A stretch of DNA of 64,000 nt, taken from positions 62,001 to 126,000 of the forward strand of contig NZ_CBDIBS010000001.1 of the NCBI RefSeq assembly GCF_965276935.1, given 5' to 3'. The DNA comes from Rhodopila sp965276935 (GTDB lineage: Bacteria > Pseudomonadota > Alphaproteobacteria > Acetobacterales > Acetobacteraceae). A model generated the notes under the pieces. That model made no database searches. It had not been told where the DNA came from and worked only from the letters and a program-made list of their open reading frames with translations. The position numbers and the translations under genes were made by a program. This document shows positions 41,499 to 50,566 of the stretch, piece by piece; position 1 is the stretch's first letter, and each line of letters starts with the position of its first letter.

Positions 41499-42848
41499 TC
41501 ATGCCAACTGCTGCTCACGGCAGGCGCTTGCCGAGGGCTGGTCACCGGGATCGGCGCCCTGCACCCGCAGCCGGCGCTGCAGCCCGGCGACATCGATCGC
41601 GCGGACCGTGGTGCCGGCGGACAGCGCCATCGCCGCGGCGACGCCGGCGGCCTCGCCCATCGCCATGCACGGTGGAATTTCACGGGATATCTTCTGTGCC
41701 TGCGGCGTGGCGGAGTAGTGCCGGCCCGCCACCAGGATCTGCTCGATGCCGCGCGGCAGCAGGGCGCGGTAGGGTGTGTAGTAGTCCCGCCCGCGCGCGA
41801 TGCTGTCGGGGAAATGGACGCGCTGGGTCACATCGTCCTTCGTCACCACATATTCGCCTTGCAGCATCCGCGTCTGCCGCACGCCGGTCTGCGGCGCCAC
41901 ATCGACCACGTAGCAGTTGGCGAACCCCGGCAGCTTGGCGCGCACATGGTCAACCATCGCATGAATACGCTTGCGGCCTTCAAACTCCGCCCGCGTCAGG
42001 TCTTCCACCTTCATGCCGTCTAGCCCCGTCATGTGCGGGCAGTTGCACCAGACGATGCCGGGCAGCGGCGTCTTCAGCCACCAGTAATCCCATGAGCCGC
42101 CGATCACCCGCCGGGCCTCCAGATCCAGCACGGCATACCGCTCCGGCTCCTCGAACTGGAACCGCTCGGCCTCATCGGTATCGACCCCACCCAGCCGGAA
42201 CACGGTGGTGACCATGTAGGCGCCCTCGGAAAATCTCGCGCCGGCGGAGGCGGCGACATCCAAATCGCCCGTCGCGTCAATGACCACCTCCCCGATGATC
42301 GCCTGTCGCCCCGCCTTGCTTTCGACCACCACGCCGGCGACGCGGCCGTCGCGCACGATGCTGCCGGCGAACAAGGAATGCAGGCGAAGCTCGATGCCGG
42401 CCTCCCGCACCATGTCGTCGCTGGCACGCTTCCAGCCATCCGGATCAAAGGCCACCGCGCAGCAGATCGGATGCGGACGGGTGCGGGTATTGAAATCAAA
42501 CAGCCCCCATCTGGACCATTTGCGGAACATCGCCGGATCGTGGCCGCGCTCGTGTTCCGGCGGGTAGACCGCCAGGCCGTGTGCCTTCATCCGGTCCACC
42601 AGTTCACCGCAGAGGCCGCGCACGGTGATCTCCGCACCCGCGCACATGTCGTCCAGCACCAGCACCATGCCGCCGGACGCAAGGCCGCCCAGATACGGAT
42701 AGCGCTCCACCAGGCACACCGAGGCGCCCTGTCGCGCCGCGGCAACGGCGGCGCTGAACCCGGCCGGTCCGCCGCCAACCACCACGACATCGGCACGGGC
42801 GGCAACACGCAGGGTGCGTTCCGGCTCGGTATAGGTGCTGTGCAACAT
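41499..42848 (-). CDS. FAD-dependent oxidoreductase
   Basis: The 449-residue protein has an N-terminal Rossmann FAD motif Val-Val-Val-Gly-Gly-Gly-Pro-Ala-Gly-Phe-Ser-Ala-Ala and the family stretch Glu-Arg-Tyr-Pro-Tyr-Leu-Gly-Gly-Leu-Ala-Ser-Gly-Gly. A central Val-Ile-Asp-Ala-Thr-Gly-Asp-Leu-Asp and a C-terminal Ala-Gly-Arg-His-Tyr-Ser segment follow. It matches the FAD_oxidored type often found beside ABC importers. No 4Fe-4S motif is evident. It lies 11 bases after the permease. The reaction is unknown. Confidence 0.87.
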   Translation of the reverse strand: MLHSTYTEPERTLRVAARADVVVVGGGPAGFSAAVAAARQGASVCLVERYPYLGGLASGGMVLVLDDMCAGAEITVRGLCGELVDRMKAHGLAVYPPEHERGHDPAMFRKWSRWGLFDFNTRTRPHPICCAVAFDPDGWKRASDDMVREAGIELRLHSLFAGSIVRDGRVAGVVVESKAGRQAIIGEVVIDATGDLDVAASAGARFSEGAYMVTTVFRLGGVDTDEAERFQFEEPERYAVLDLEARRVIGGSWDYWWLKTPLPGIVWCNCPHMTGLDGMKVEDLTRAEFEGRKRIHAMVDHVRAKLPGFANCYVVDVAPQTGVRQTRMLQGEYVVTKDDVTQRVHFPDSIARGRDYYTPYRALLPRGIEQILVAGRHYSATPQAQKISREIPPCMAMGEAAGVAAAMALSAGTTVRAIDVAGLQRRLRVQGADPGDQPSASACREQQLA

Positions 42849-42859
42849 GACGTGTGTCC

Positions 42860-43720
42860 TCAGCCTTGGGCGTGCGGCGCCCAGCGCACGCAGATGCGCT
42901 CGAGCATGCGGATGAACAGAAAGAAGGCGACCGAGAAGGCCGAACCGCAGATCACGGTGGCATAGAGCAGGGCGCTGTCGAAGTTGTAGGTCGCCTGGAT
43001 GATCAGCGCGCCGATCCCCACCTGGGAGCCGATCCACTCGCCAACAATCGCCCCCACGACCGCCGTGCTGGCGGCGATCTTCAGCGCCGAGAACAGGTAC
43101 GGAATCGAGGTCGGCAGGCGCAGCCGGGTGAAGACCTCCCACTTGCGGGCTGACAGCACGTGCATCAGCTCCAGCGCCTCCGGGCTGACCGCCTCCAGGC
43201 CGCGCACCATGTTCACCAGCGTGGGAAAGAAGCAGACAATCGCGGCGATGGTGATCTTCGGCGCCATGCCGTTGCCCAGCAGCAGCACCAGGATCGGCGC
43301 CTTGGCCACCACTGGAATGGAGTTGATCAGCACCACGATCGGGAAGAACGCTATCTCGATCGCCTTGCGATGCACGAACAGCGTGGCGATGGCGATGGCG
43401 ACGACATTGCCGAGCAGGAAGCCGCTGATCGCCTCGATCGCGGTCGGCCAGAGATTGGTTAGCAGCATGTCGGATTTCTGCCACAGCGTGACGGCGACCA
43501 CCTGAGGCGCCGGCGCGATGAATGGCTTGACCTGGAAGAACGCCACCAGCGCCCACCAGGCGAACAGCAATGACGCAGCGCCCGCCAGCGGCAGCAGCCG
43601 GCGCTTCCAGCGTGCCCAGCGCTGCGCAGCCAACCACGCCGCGCGGGCACGATCAGCGTCGTCCAGGGTGCGCGCGGGCAGGCTGACCGTCGGATGATCG
43701 ATGCCGACATCCGATGCCAT
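42860..43720 (-). CDS. ABC transporter permease, SsuC/TauC type
   Basis: The 286-residue permease has six helices and a BPD_transp_1 EAA loop (Val-Ser-Pro-Glu-Ala-Leu-Glu-Leu-Met ... Leu-Arg-Leu-Pro-Thr-Ser-Ile-Pro-Tyr-Leu-Phe). This is the nitrate/sulfonate/pyrimidine-precursor importer class. Its ATG overlaps the ATPase stop by one base (TGATG). Confidence 0.91.
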   Translation of the reverse strand: MASDVGIDHPTVSLPARTLDDADRARAAWLAAQRWARWKRRLLPLAGAASLLFAWWALVAFFQVKPFIAPAPQVVAVTLWQKSDMLLTNLWPTAIEAISGFLLGNVVAIAIATLFVHRKAIEIAFFPIVVLINSIPVVAKAPILVLLLGNGMAPKITIAAIVCFFPTLVNMVRGLEAVSPEALELMHVLSARKWEVFTRLRLPTSIPYLFSALKIAASTAVVGAIVGEWIGSQVGIGALIIQATYNFDSALLYATVICGSAFSVAFFLFIRMLERICVRWAPHAQG

Positions 43721-44505
43721 CAGCAGGTCTCCAGCACGGCGCGCAGGCGGCCGGCTAGCGCGCCGAACTCGGCGGTGTCGCGGATCGCCAGATGGCGCGG
43801 CTCTGGCAAATCGATCGTCACCATCCGCCGCACCCGGCCGGGTGCGGCGGCGAGCATCAGCACCTGTTGGCCGAGATACGCCGCCTCATGGATGCTGTGG
43901 GTCACGAACAGGATCGTCGTGCCGGTTTCCCGCCAGATATGCAGCAGTTCGTCATTCAGGCGGTCGCGGGTGATCTCGTCCAGCGCGCCAAATGGCTCGT
44001 CCATCAGCAGGATTTTCGGGTCGCCCAGCAAGGCGCGGGCGATTGACACCCGCTGCCGCATGCCGCCGGACAGTTCGCGCGGCAGCGCCTTTTCCCAGCC
44101 GGCCAGCCCGACCAGCGCCAGCAATTCCTCGGCACCACGGCTGCCGCGCATCGGACTGCCGCCGCCCACCTGCAGCGGCAGGCGGACGTTGTCGATCGCG
44201 CTGCGCCAGGGCAGCAGGGTCGAGTCCTGAAAGACGAAGCCGATCTCACGCCTGCGGCGTGCGTCCCGCGGCGCCTGGCCCAGCACGCGCACGCGGCCGC
44301 TGGTCGGTGCGATGATGTCCGCGACAACGCGCAGCAGCGTGGATTTGCCGCAGCCAGACGGGCCGAGCAGCGTGAGGAACGTACCTGTGTCTAGACTGAA
44401 GCTGATGTCCTCCAGCGCGGTCACTTCGCGCCGCTCGCTCATGAACCGCACGGACACGCCGTTCAGTTCGATGGCGGGCGCCGTCAGGGTCGCCGCCGGC
44501 TGCAT
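43720..44505 (-). CDS. ABC transporter ATP-binding protein, SsuB/TauB type
   Basis: The 261-residue ATPase has Gly-Pro-Ser-Gly-Cys-Gly-Lys-Ser-Thr (Walker A), Leu-Ser-Gly-Gly-Met-Arg-Gln-Arg (signature), Met-Asp-Glu-Pro-Phe-Gly-Ala-Leu-Asp (Walker B) and the switch His in Val-Thr-His-Ser-Ile-His-Glu-Ala. It follows the binding-protein gene with no gap and couples to the permease. Confidence 0.93.
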   Translation of the reverse strand: MQPAATLTAPAIELNGVSVRFMSERREVTALEDISFSLDTGTFLTLLGPSGCGKSTLLRVVADIIAPTSGRVRVLGQAPRDARRRREIGFVFQDSTLLPWRSAIDNVRLPLQVGGGSPMRGSRGAEELLALVGLAGWEKALPRELSGGMRQRVSIARALLGDPKILLMDEPFGALDEITRDRLNDELLHIWRETGTTILFVTHSIHEAAYLGQQVLMLAAAPGRVRRMVTIDLPEPRHLAIRDTAEFGALAGRLRAVLETC

Positions 44506-45534
44506 TCAGCCGATCCTGGGCCGGGCCGCGGCGGTGGCCTTCAGGATGTCCAGCGTCATGACCTCATCCAGCTTCGGAGTGCGCTTGGTGAACTGGTTCA
44601 GGCTCGCGTAAAGCGCGATCTGATCGTGCCATACCGCCGGATCCATCGTGCCGTAGCCGCCGGCTCTGGTGTGCTCGTCGAAACAGTAGTCCAGCATCAC
44701 GTCCGCCGCGGCCCGTTCGTCGGCGGGAACCAGGTTGGGATATTGTTTCACCAGCAGCTCGACCGCCTTGTCGCGATTGGTATGCGCGAAACCCCATCCG
44801 CGGGCACTGGCACGCAGGAAGCGGGCTAGCACGTCGCCCTGATTGGCGATTGTGTCAGGCGTCGCGTAATATGGGTCGGCATAAAGTTGCACCCCGGCGT
44901 CCCACAGTCGCAACGTCACCCGATCCGGTCCCAGAACCTTCAACGCCGTGGTATTGGTCAGCCACCCGGTCACCACATCCACTTGGCCGGTCATGATCGG
45001 CATCATGTCCGAGCCGATCGTGACAACTTTTACATCCTTCAGATCCATTCCATTCTTCGCCAGCAGGGCGCGCAGCAGGACGACCCCTGTTGCCTGGATA
45101 CCCACCTTCTTGCCCTTCAGGTCAGCCGGCGTATGCACCGGATTCTTCGCCAAGGAAAAGAACGCATAGGGGTGCTTCTGCGCCGATACCGCGAAACACC
45201 GGACCGGCAAATCCTGCGACACCGCAAGCATCAGCGACGGGCTGGAGGAAACCTGTCCAACCGCGCTGTGCCCCGACGCCACCGCTGCCACACCGTCATT
45301 GTTCGGACCGCCCGGCAAGATTTTCAGATCGAGACCCTCTTCGGCGAAATAGCCAAGCCGCAGGGCTGCTACCTCGCCCAACTGGTTGCCGCCGCCAAGC
45401 CATCCGAGCTGCATCTCCAGCGGCTGCGCGGCGCAGGCCTGCCTGGGGTCAATGCTGATCAACGCGCTCGTGGCACCCGCTACAAGCACGGATCGGCGGG
45501 AGATGTCTTGTCGTGAGATCGAGAAAGACGCCAT
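44506..45534 (-). CDS. NMT1/SsuA-type ABC substrate-binding protein
   Basis: The 342-residue protein has a Tat-like signal (Ile-Ser-Arg-Arg-Ser-Val-Leu-Val-Ala-Gly-Ala) and the NMT1 fold, with Gly-Tyr-Phe-Ala-Glu-Glu-Gly-Leu-Asp and Leu-Lys-Gly-Lys-Lys-Val-Gly-Ile-Gln-Ala-Thr-Gly. It is first in the operon and gives specificity: pyrimidine precursors, sulfonates and aromatic acids are known ligands in this family. The start is taken at Met-Ala-Ser-Phe; an in-frame Met six residues earlier is possible. Confidence 0.9.
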   Translation of the reverse strand: MASFSISRQDISRRSVLVAGATSALISIDPRQACAAQPLEMQLGWLGGGNQLGEVAALRLGYFAEEGLDLKILPGGPNNDGVAAVASGHSAVGQVSSSPSLMLAVSQDLPVRCFAVSAQKHPYAFFSLAKNPVHTPADLKGKKVGIQATGVVLLRALLAKNGMDLKDVKVVTIGSDMMPIMTGQVDVVTGWLTNTTALKVLGPDRVTLRLWDAGVQLYADPYYATPDTIANQGDVLARFLRASARGWGFAHTNRDKAVELLVKQYPNLVPADERAAADVMLDYCFDEHTRAGGYGTMDPAVWHDQIALYASLNQFTKRTPKLDEVMTLDILKATAAARPRIG

Positions 45535-45941
45535 GGAAAGACCTGCTCCCAAGTGTTTCAGGGTGACAGAACGCTGCTTATGTCAGATAGCGCCTTCTTG
45601 CGGCCTCGGCGATGCCCTTTCGGCGGCACTCAAGCGGAAGGCATCACCGTAATCTTGCCGCATGACCGGCTGGCGGCCATGAAGCTTCGCCGCGTTCGCC
45701 TACAGCGAAAGCGCCATCTGCCAAGCCAGCTTCTCGGTATCCGCTTGCCTCAACTACAGAATTTCAGGCGACGTGGCAGGCGCATCCGCCGCGCCACCGC
45801 AACTCATGACCGAACGACCGATATCGCCGCCAACCGGTGCCGCCCCAACACGCGGCGGAGCTATCCAAGCCGCTTGCCAGCATGTGACGATTCTGCCTTT
45901 GTTGGGGCTTCCGAGCCAGTGAAAACAGGGGAGTGTGTAAC
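45535..45941. other. Divergent intergenic region, no gene seen
   Basis: About 400 bases separate the binding-protein gene from the dioxygenase gene. I find no supportable ORF, clear promoter consensus or strong hairpin, only the probable regulatory region for the two divergent units. Confidence 0.5.
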
Positions 45942-46826
45942 GTGACGGTATCAATTCGCCAAATTCATCCGGTCTTCGTCGGCGAAGTCACCGGTATCGA
46001 TTGCAGCAAGCCGCTGTCGTCCGGAGATGTCGCGGCGATTGAGGCAGGTATGGACCACCACGCGGTGCTGATATTCCCGGACCAGCCGCTCACCGACCAG
46101 CAGCAGATCGACTTCACCCGGCACTTCGGGGAACTCGAGGGCTACCAAACCGGCGGCCATATCCGCAAGAAAGAAGACTCACGGCTCGCTCCCGAACTTG
46201 CGGATTTTTCCAACCTCGACAAGTCGGGCAACATCATGTCGGACCAGGATCGCGTGTGGTTCTTCAAGCTCGGCGATCGGCTCTGGCACTCCGACAGTTC
46301 GTTTCGTCCGATACCGGCGAAGTATTCGCTGCTGTCCGGACGCGTCCTCCCCTCCTGGGGCGCCAACACGGAATTCGCCGATATGCGTGCCGCCTATGAC
46401 GCATTGGACGACCGCACGCGGCGAGAGGTCGAGGATCTGGTCTGTGAGCACTCGTTAAGGTTTTCACGCGAAGCGATCGGCTTCACCGACCTGACGCCAG
46501 AAGAGCGGACCGCGTTCCGTCCGGTCCGCCAGCGGCTGGTGCGCACCCATCCGGTGACGGGACGGAAGTCATTGTTCCTGTCCTCGCATGCCGGCACCAT
46601 CCTGGGTTGGACCATCCCGGAGGCCCGCATGTTCTTGCGCGACCTGACGGAGTTCGCGACGCAGCAGCGCTTTGTCCATGCGCATGCCTGGCGGGTGAAT
46701 GACCTCGTCATATGGGACAACCGCACCACGATGCACCGCGCTCGGCGGTTCGATCGCAACGAGGTCCGTGACGTGCGGCGCACCACGCTGGGTGGCGACG
46801 TTGCGACCATTGAACAAGCCGCGTGA
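45942..46826 (+). CDS. TauD/TfdA-family 2-oxoglutarate-dependent dioxygenase
   Basis: The 294-residue protein has the iron site Trp-His-Ser-Asp near residue 111 (His-x-Asp) and the distal His in Thr-Met-His-Arg-Ala near 265. The 2-oxoglutarate-binding Arg follows in Arg-Asp-Val-Arg-Arg-Thr. It opens with Ile-Arg-Gln-Ile-His-Pro-x-Phe, typical of the TfdA branch. Such enzymes hydroxylate and thereby cleave sulfonates, aryloxyalkanoates or related compounds. GTG at 45942 is preceded by GGGGAG; an upstream GTG at 45933 is less well placed. It is divergent from the NMT1-type importer, which may supply its substrate. Confidence 0.9.
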   Translation: MTVSIRQIHPVFVGEVTGIDCSKPLSSGDVAAIEAGMDHHAVLIFPDQPLTDQQQIDFTRHFGELEGYQTGGHIRKKEDSRLAPELADFSNLDKSGNIMSDQDRVWFFKLGDRLWHSDSSFRPIPAKYSLLSGRVLPSWGANTEFADMRAAYDALDDRTRREVEDLVCEHSLRFSREAIGFTDLTPEERTAFRPVRQRLVRTHPVTGRKSLFLSSHAGTILGWTIPEARMFLRDLTEFATQQRFVHAHAWRVNDLVIWDNRTTMHRARRFDRNEVRDVRRTTLGGDVATIEQAA

Positions 46827-46870
46827 CGGCGGACCTACGCCGACGGCAGCCTCAAGCCATCTAATGCGTC

Positions 46871-46914
46871 ATGGCCGGGTGACCGAGCCCGTTAGGAACG
46901 GTTGTCCCGGCCAT
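46871..46914. repeat. GTCATGGCCGGG-type palindrome between convergent genes
   Basis: ATGGCCGGG (46871-46879) and CCCGGCCAT (46906-46914) form a 9-bp inverted repeat, a single copy of the same repeat style seen at 3455-3680. It lies between the dioxygenase stop and the end of the GMC small-subunit gene and may act as a bidirectional terminator. Confidence 0.6.
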
Positions 46915-47012
46915 CCGCCGGCGGTCCAAGGATCGTGTGGACGAACCGAACCTGACGGGGTGAAGGTCAGGCGACCTGATCGGAAATCGCCCCACGTCAC
47001 GGACCAGGCCGT

Positions 47013-47465
47013 TCAGCACGTAGAGCGATAGAACGCCGCCCGCCGACGTACCGGATCGAGCAGCGACCAATCGCCCTGTTCCACCTCGAACCCCTTCGGA
47101 AACGGCGGCCTGACCTCCATGCCGAGTGACCGCATGACCCGCTCGTCGCGGTAATAGCATTGCACGATGACCCCGGTCAGCGCCGTCAGCGGTGCGCCGC
47201 CGGCTTCCCGCAACGCCGCCGCGGCGGCTTCGCGCCGAACCGGGTCAAGGTTGCAGAAGACGCCGCCAGCCAACGCATCCAGTCGCTGCAGCGCCTGTTT
47301 CACCAGCGCCGCATCCAGCCCGATACTGCCCAGGATATCGGTGAAGATCGTGTCATCGTCCGCGCCTGGTACGCCATGCGCGGCGCTCGCGGGGATCATC
47401 ATTCCCGCGACGCACCGCAGCGACCGTGTCTCGTTCGCCGTCAGGGGCGGGTCCTGGTTTCGCAT
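47013..47465 (-). CDS. Gluconate 2-dehydrogenase subunit 3-like protein
   Basis: The 150-residue product has the family opening Leu-Thr-Ala-Asn-Glu-Thr-Arg-Ser-Leu ... Ile-Pro and a central Leu-Asp-Ala-Leu-Ala segment as in the small (gamma) subunit of membrane FAD dehydrogenases. No Tat signal is visible, although this subunit often carries the export signal for the GMC partner. It follows the GMC gene by seven bases. No cytochrome c subunit gene is nearby. Confidence 0.8.
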   Translation of the reverse strand: MRNQDPPLTANETRSLRCVAGMMIPASAAHGVPGADDDTIFTDILGSIGLDAALVKQALQRLDALAGGVFCNLDPVRREAAAAALREAGGAPLTALTGVIVQCYYRDERVMRSLGMEVRPPFPKGFEVEQGDWSLLDPVRRRAAFYRSTC

Positions 47466-47472
47466 GGCTGCC

Positions 47473-49071
47473 TCAATCGAACAGTGTTGCCAGGCGCTGC
47501 TTGATGCTGTCCGCGATGTACAACGCCAGCGCCTGGATCGTGCAGGTCGGGTTCACGCCCGCGGAGGTTACGAAAACACTGCCATCGACCACGAACAGGT
47601 TCTTCACGTCGTGGCTGCGGCCCCATTCGTTGACCACGGAACGCTCCGCATCCGTGCCCATACGGGCCGTTCCCATCAGGTGCCAGCCGCCGTTGGTCAC
47701 CGGCAATTCGACCCCCACATCGTGCGCCCCCGCCGCCAGCAGGATCTCGGTTCCTCGCGCCACCGCATGATCCAGCATGCGGCGGCTGTTCCGGCTGAAG
47801 GTGTAATCGATCCTGGGCGCGGGGATGCCGCTGCTGTCCTTCAGCACCGGATCGAGCGTGACGGTATTATGCGCCTCCGGCAGATCCTCGCAGATCGCCA
47901 TCATTCCAGTGCGATGGCAGAACAACTTGCGATAGGCGTCGTGATGCCCCTCGCCCCACGGCACGCGCCCCGTCGCCATTCCGGCGATCGCCGTTCGCAC
48001 TGGACCCTGGCCGCGATTGAATTCGAAGGTATAGCCGCGCAGGAAATCCCGTGACGGGTCGGTTTCGTAAAACTCCTGGCTCCAGATGCAATTTCCCGGA
48101 CCGCGATAGCCATCCTGCGCCTTGTCGAAATAGCCGTAGATCTGGGCATAGGGATGGAACATCAGGTTCCTGCCGACCAGGCCGCTGGAGTTTGCCAGTC
48201 CGTTCGGAAATCGCGACGAGGCCGAGTTCAGCAGGATCCGCGGCGTGCCGATCCCGTTGCAGGCCATGATCACGACCTCCGCCGGCTGGAATTGCTCGAC
48301 CCCGTCCGCGTCGTAGTAGACCACGCCGGACGCCATGCGCTTCTCGTTGGTGGTGATTTCCCTCACCCGGCACCGCGTCCGCAATTCGACCCCGGCGCGG
48401 ATCGCGTGCGGCCAATAGGTGATATCCGTGCTGGCTTTCGCCCCCTGCGCGCAGCCGCCGACGCAGTTGCCAAGGTTGATGCACCCGGCGCGCCCCTCGT
48501 AGTCCGAGGAGGCGATCGCGCTGTCCGATGGCCACCAGTGCCAGCCAAGCTTGTTCAGCCCGCCTGCCAAGGTCGCGCCCGACTTGCCCAGCGGCAGCGG
48601 CGACATCATCGGCTGCTTGGGCGGATAGGCCGGATCGCCCGCCAGGCCGGATACCCCTGTCATGCGGTCATTTTCCGCGTAATAGGGCTCCAGCGTGCGG
48701 TAATCGATCGGCCAGTCGTCAGCCACCCCGTCCAGCGAGCGTACCCGGAAGTCCGATGGATGAAACCGCGGGAAATGCCCGGCATACAAGATCGTTCCGC
48801 CGCCGACGCCATTGAAGTTGACAACCTTGATCGGCGAGTTGTCCTCGTTGATGGGATAATCCATCACCCCGGCGCGGCGGTTGGGGCTGGGGCTGAACGA
48901 TCCCATTTGCCGCGCCTCCGAGTCCCGGCCATTGCTGGGGTAGTCGGTGGGTTTCACCCAATCGCCTTGCTCCAGGCACACGATCCGCATTCTTGTCTCG
49001 GCCAGGCTCCAGGCCACGGCACCGCCCGAGGCGCCGGCGCCTATGATCACGACATCAACCGGTTCCAGCAT
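47473..49071 (-). CDS. GMC-family FAD oxidoreductase
   Basis: The 532-residue protein starts with the Rossmann motif Val-Ile-Ile-Gly-Ala-Gly-Ala-Ser-Gly-Gly. It also has Asn-Gly-Val-Gly-Gly-Gly-Thr, Cys-Asn-Gly-Ile-Gly-Thr-Pro-Arg and the C-terminal catalytic His region Gly-Trp-His-Leu-Met-Gly-Thr-Ala-Arg-Met-Gly. It resembles the large subunit of gluconate/sorbitol/fructose-type dehydrogenases that pass electrons to the respiratory chain. No signal peptide is seen; export, if any, would need a partner. The pairing with a gamma-like subunit supports a sugar or polyol dehydrogenase. Confidence 0.92.
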   Translation of the reverse strand: MLEPVDVVIIGAGASGGAVAWSLAETRMRIVCLEQGDWVKPTDYPSNGRDSEARQMGSFSPSPNRRAGVMDYPINEDNSPIKVVNFNGVGGGTILYAGHFPRFHPSDFRVRSLDGVADDWPIDYRTLEPYYAENDRMTGVSGLAGDPAYPPKQPMMSPLPLGKSGATLAGGLNKLGWHWWPSDSAIASSDYEGRAGCINLGNCVGGCAQGAKASTDITYWPHAIRAGVELRTRCRVREITTNEKRMASGVVYYDADGVEQFQPAEVVIMACNGIGTPRILLNSASSRFPNGLANSSGLVGRNLMFHPYAQIYGYFDKAQDGYRGPGNCIWSQEFYETDPSRDFLRGYTFEFNRGQGPVRTAIAGMATGRVPWGEGHHDAYRKLFCHRTGMMAICEDLPEAHNTVTLDPVLKDSSGIPAPRIDYTFSRNSRRMLDHAVARGTEILLAAGAHDVGVELPVTNGGWHLMGTARMGTDAERSVVNEWGRSHDVKNLFVVDGSVFVTSAGVNPTCTIQALALYIADSIKQRLATLFD

Positions 49072-49577
49072 GGTGAACTCCTGGGCGCACTAGGGGCATC
49101 GCCACCGCAAGCCGGCCAGGCGGCCCGCACTATCTTTAAATGTGCCACACACCCTGCGCGATATCGGTCGGGCCGGCAAGCCGAAGGTGGTTGCCATGAA
49201 TACCGCCATATCAGCACATCAATGTCCACTGCATTGGTATTGCAGCCCAAGGCAATCGGGTGAACCGGATGACGCGAAAAGTTCCGCGCCACGGGCACCC
49301 GACGGGCGTCCTGGCCGCGCTGCCTTGTGTCATGGCCCTGGCTTGGCTCGGCTATCCACGACTTGCGGTGCCACACCAAGCCAAGGTCGTGGGTCACCGG
49401 GCCAAGCCCGGTGATGACACAGTGGCGGATGCGCCATCCCGTATCTTCGATCTACTTCACCCGATTGCCCGGTGTTGCATCCCGGCAGCCGACTTGCCCA
49501 CGGTCGCCTGACGTCTATTGTTGCGCCGCAGCGAATACCTGCGGCCTGGACGTCCTGAAGTCGGAGACCCATCTCTC
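49072..49577. other. Intergenic region with a palindromic repeat
   Basis: About 500 bases hold no supportable gene. TCACCGGGC-CAA-GCCCGGTGA at 49394-49414 is a perfect 9-bp hairpin belonging to the same general class of interspersed GC palindromes. Related GGCTTGG/CCAAGCC fragments occur at 49340-49385. Confidence 0.6.
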
Positions 49578-50534
49578 ATGTCCCGCAAGCTTATTCTCGA
49601 TGTCGACACCGGAACCGATGACGCGGTGGCGATCATGCTCGCCGCCTTGCATCCGGAACTGGACCTGATCGGCGTGACCACGGTGAACGGCAATGTCGAG
49701 GTGCGCTACTGCACCGACAACAGCCTGCGCACACTGGATTTTATCGGCCGCTCCGACATTCCGGTGTTCGAGGGCATCGCCCGTCCGCTGGTGCGGCCGG
49801 ATTTCCCGATCCCCCGCGCCAGCAAGAAATCCACCGGCGTGCACGGCCAGACCCTGGACATCCCGGCCGCCACCAGCACCAGGCAGCATCAGCGCGCGGT
49901 TGACTTCCTGATCGAGACCTACCGTGCCGCCACCGAGGCGATCACCCTGGTGCCGACCGGCCCGCTGACCAACATTGCCGCGGCCATCGCGCTGGACCCG
50001 AAATTCGTCGAGCGTGTGCCGGAGATCGTCATCATGGGCGGCGCGCACCACCACGGCAACGTGACACCGGCCGCGGAGTTCAACATCTGGGCCGACGCCG
50101 ACGCGGCCGCATCGGTGCTCGCCGCCGGCTTCCGCAAGCTGGTAATGGTGCCGCTGGACGCCACGCACCAGGCGCTGGTGTCGATGCAGGCATGTGACGA
50201 TATGGCGGCGCTGGGCACGCCCGCCGGCATCGCCGCGGCGCGCTTCATTGGCCGCCGCATCAGGGCCTATGATTCGAACCAACCAATGGCGGAGCGCAAC
50301 GCCGCCCCGGTGCACGATGCGCTCTGCGTGGCCTATCTGGTGGACCCGACGGTCATCACCACGACCCACCTGCACGTGGCAGTGGAAACCCAGGGCGCGC
50401 TGACCGTCGGCCGGACTGTCGTGGACACCAATGCCCGTGGCGAGCAGGCACCCAACTGCCATTTCGCGTTCCATGCCGACCGCCGCAAATTCGTTGCTAT
50501 CCTGCGTGAGACCTTCGCCCGCGTCGCTGCCTGA
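49578..50534 (+). CDS. Nucleoside hydrolase (IunH/RihA type)
   Basis: The 318-residue enzyme has the calcium-binding opening Leu-Asp-Val-Asp-Thr-Gly-Thr-Asp-Asp-Ala, Thr-Thr-Val-Asn-Gly-Asn-Val, Gly-Pro-Leu-Thr-Asn, Ile-Met-Gly-Gly-Ala, Glu-Phe-Asn-Ile-Trp-Ala-Asp and a C-terminal Ala-Pro-Val-His-Asp-Ala. It cleaves the N-glycosidic bond of ribonucleosides. Start is the ATG at 49578. It heads an operon with an extracytoplasmic binding protein and two permeases, so nucleoside or nucleoside-like uptake is likely. Confidence 0.92.
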   Translation: MSRKLILDVDTGTDDAVAIMLAALHPELDLIGVTTVNGNVEVRYCTDNSLRTLDFIGRSDIPVFEGIARPLVRPDFPIPRASKKSTGVHGQTLDIPAATSTRQHQRAVDFLIETYRAATEAITLVPTGPLTNIAAAIALDPKFVERVPEIVIMGGAHHHGNVTPAAEFNIWADADAAASVLAAGFRKLVMVPLDATHQALVSMQACDDMAALGTPAGIAAARFIGRRIRAYDSNQPMAERNAAPVHDALCVAYLVDPTVITTTHLHVAVETQGALTVGRTVVDTNARGEQAPNCHFAFHADRRKFVAILRETFARVAA

Positions 50535-50566
50535 TCCCGCTCCCCAGCCGCAAGGATGCGCGCAAC

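Noticed and set aside
41499..43637. Single 712-codon minus-strand gene reading through the permease region into the FAD oxidoreductase
   Set aside because: The upstream part is the out-of-frame shadow of the SsuC-type permease. The FAD protein starts at the ATG before Leu-His-Ser-Thr-Tyr.
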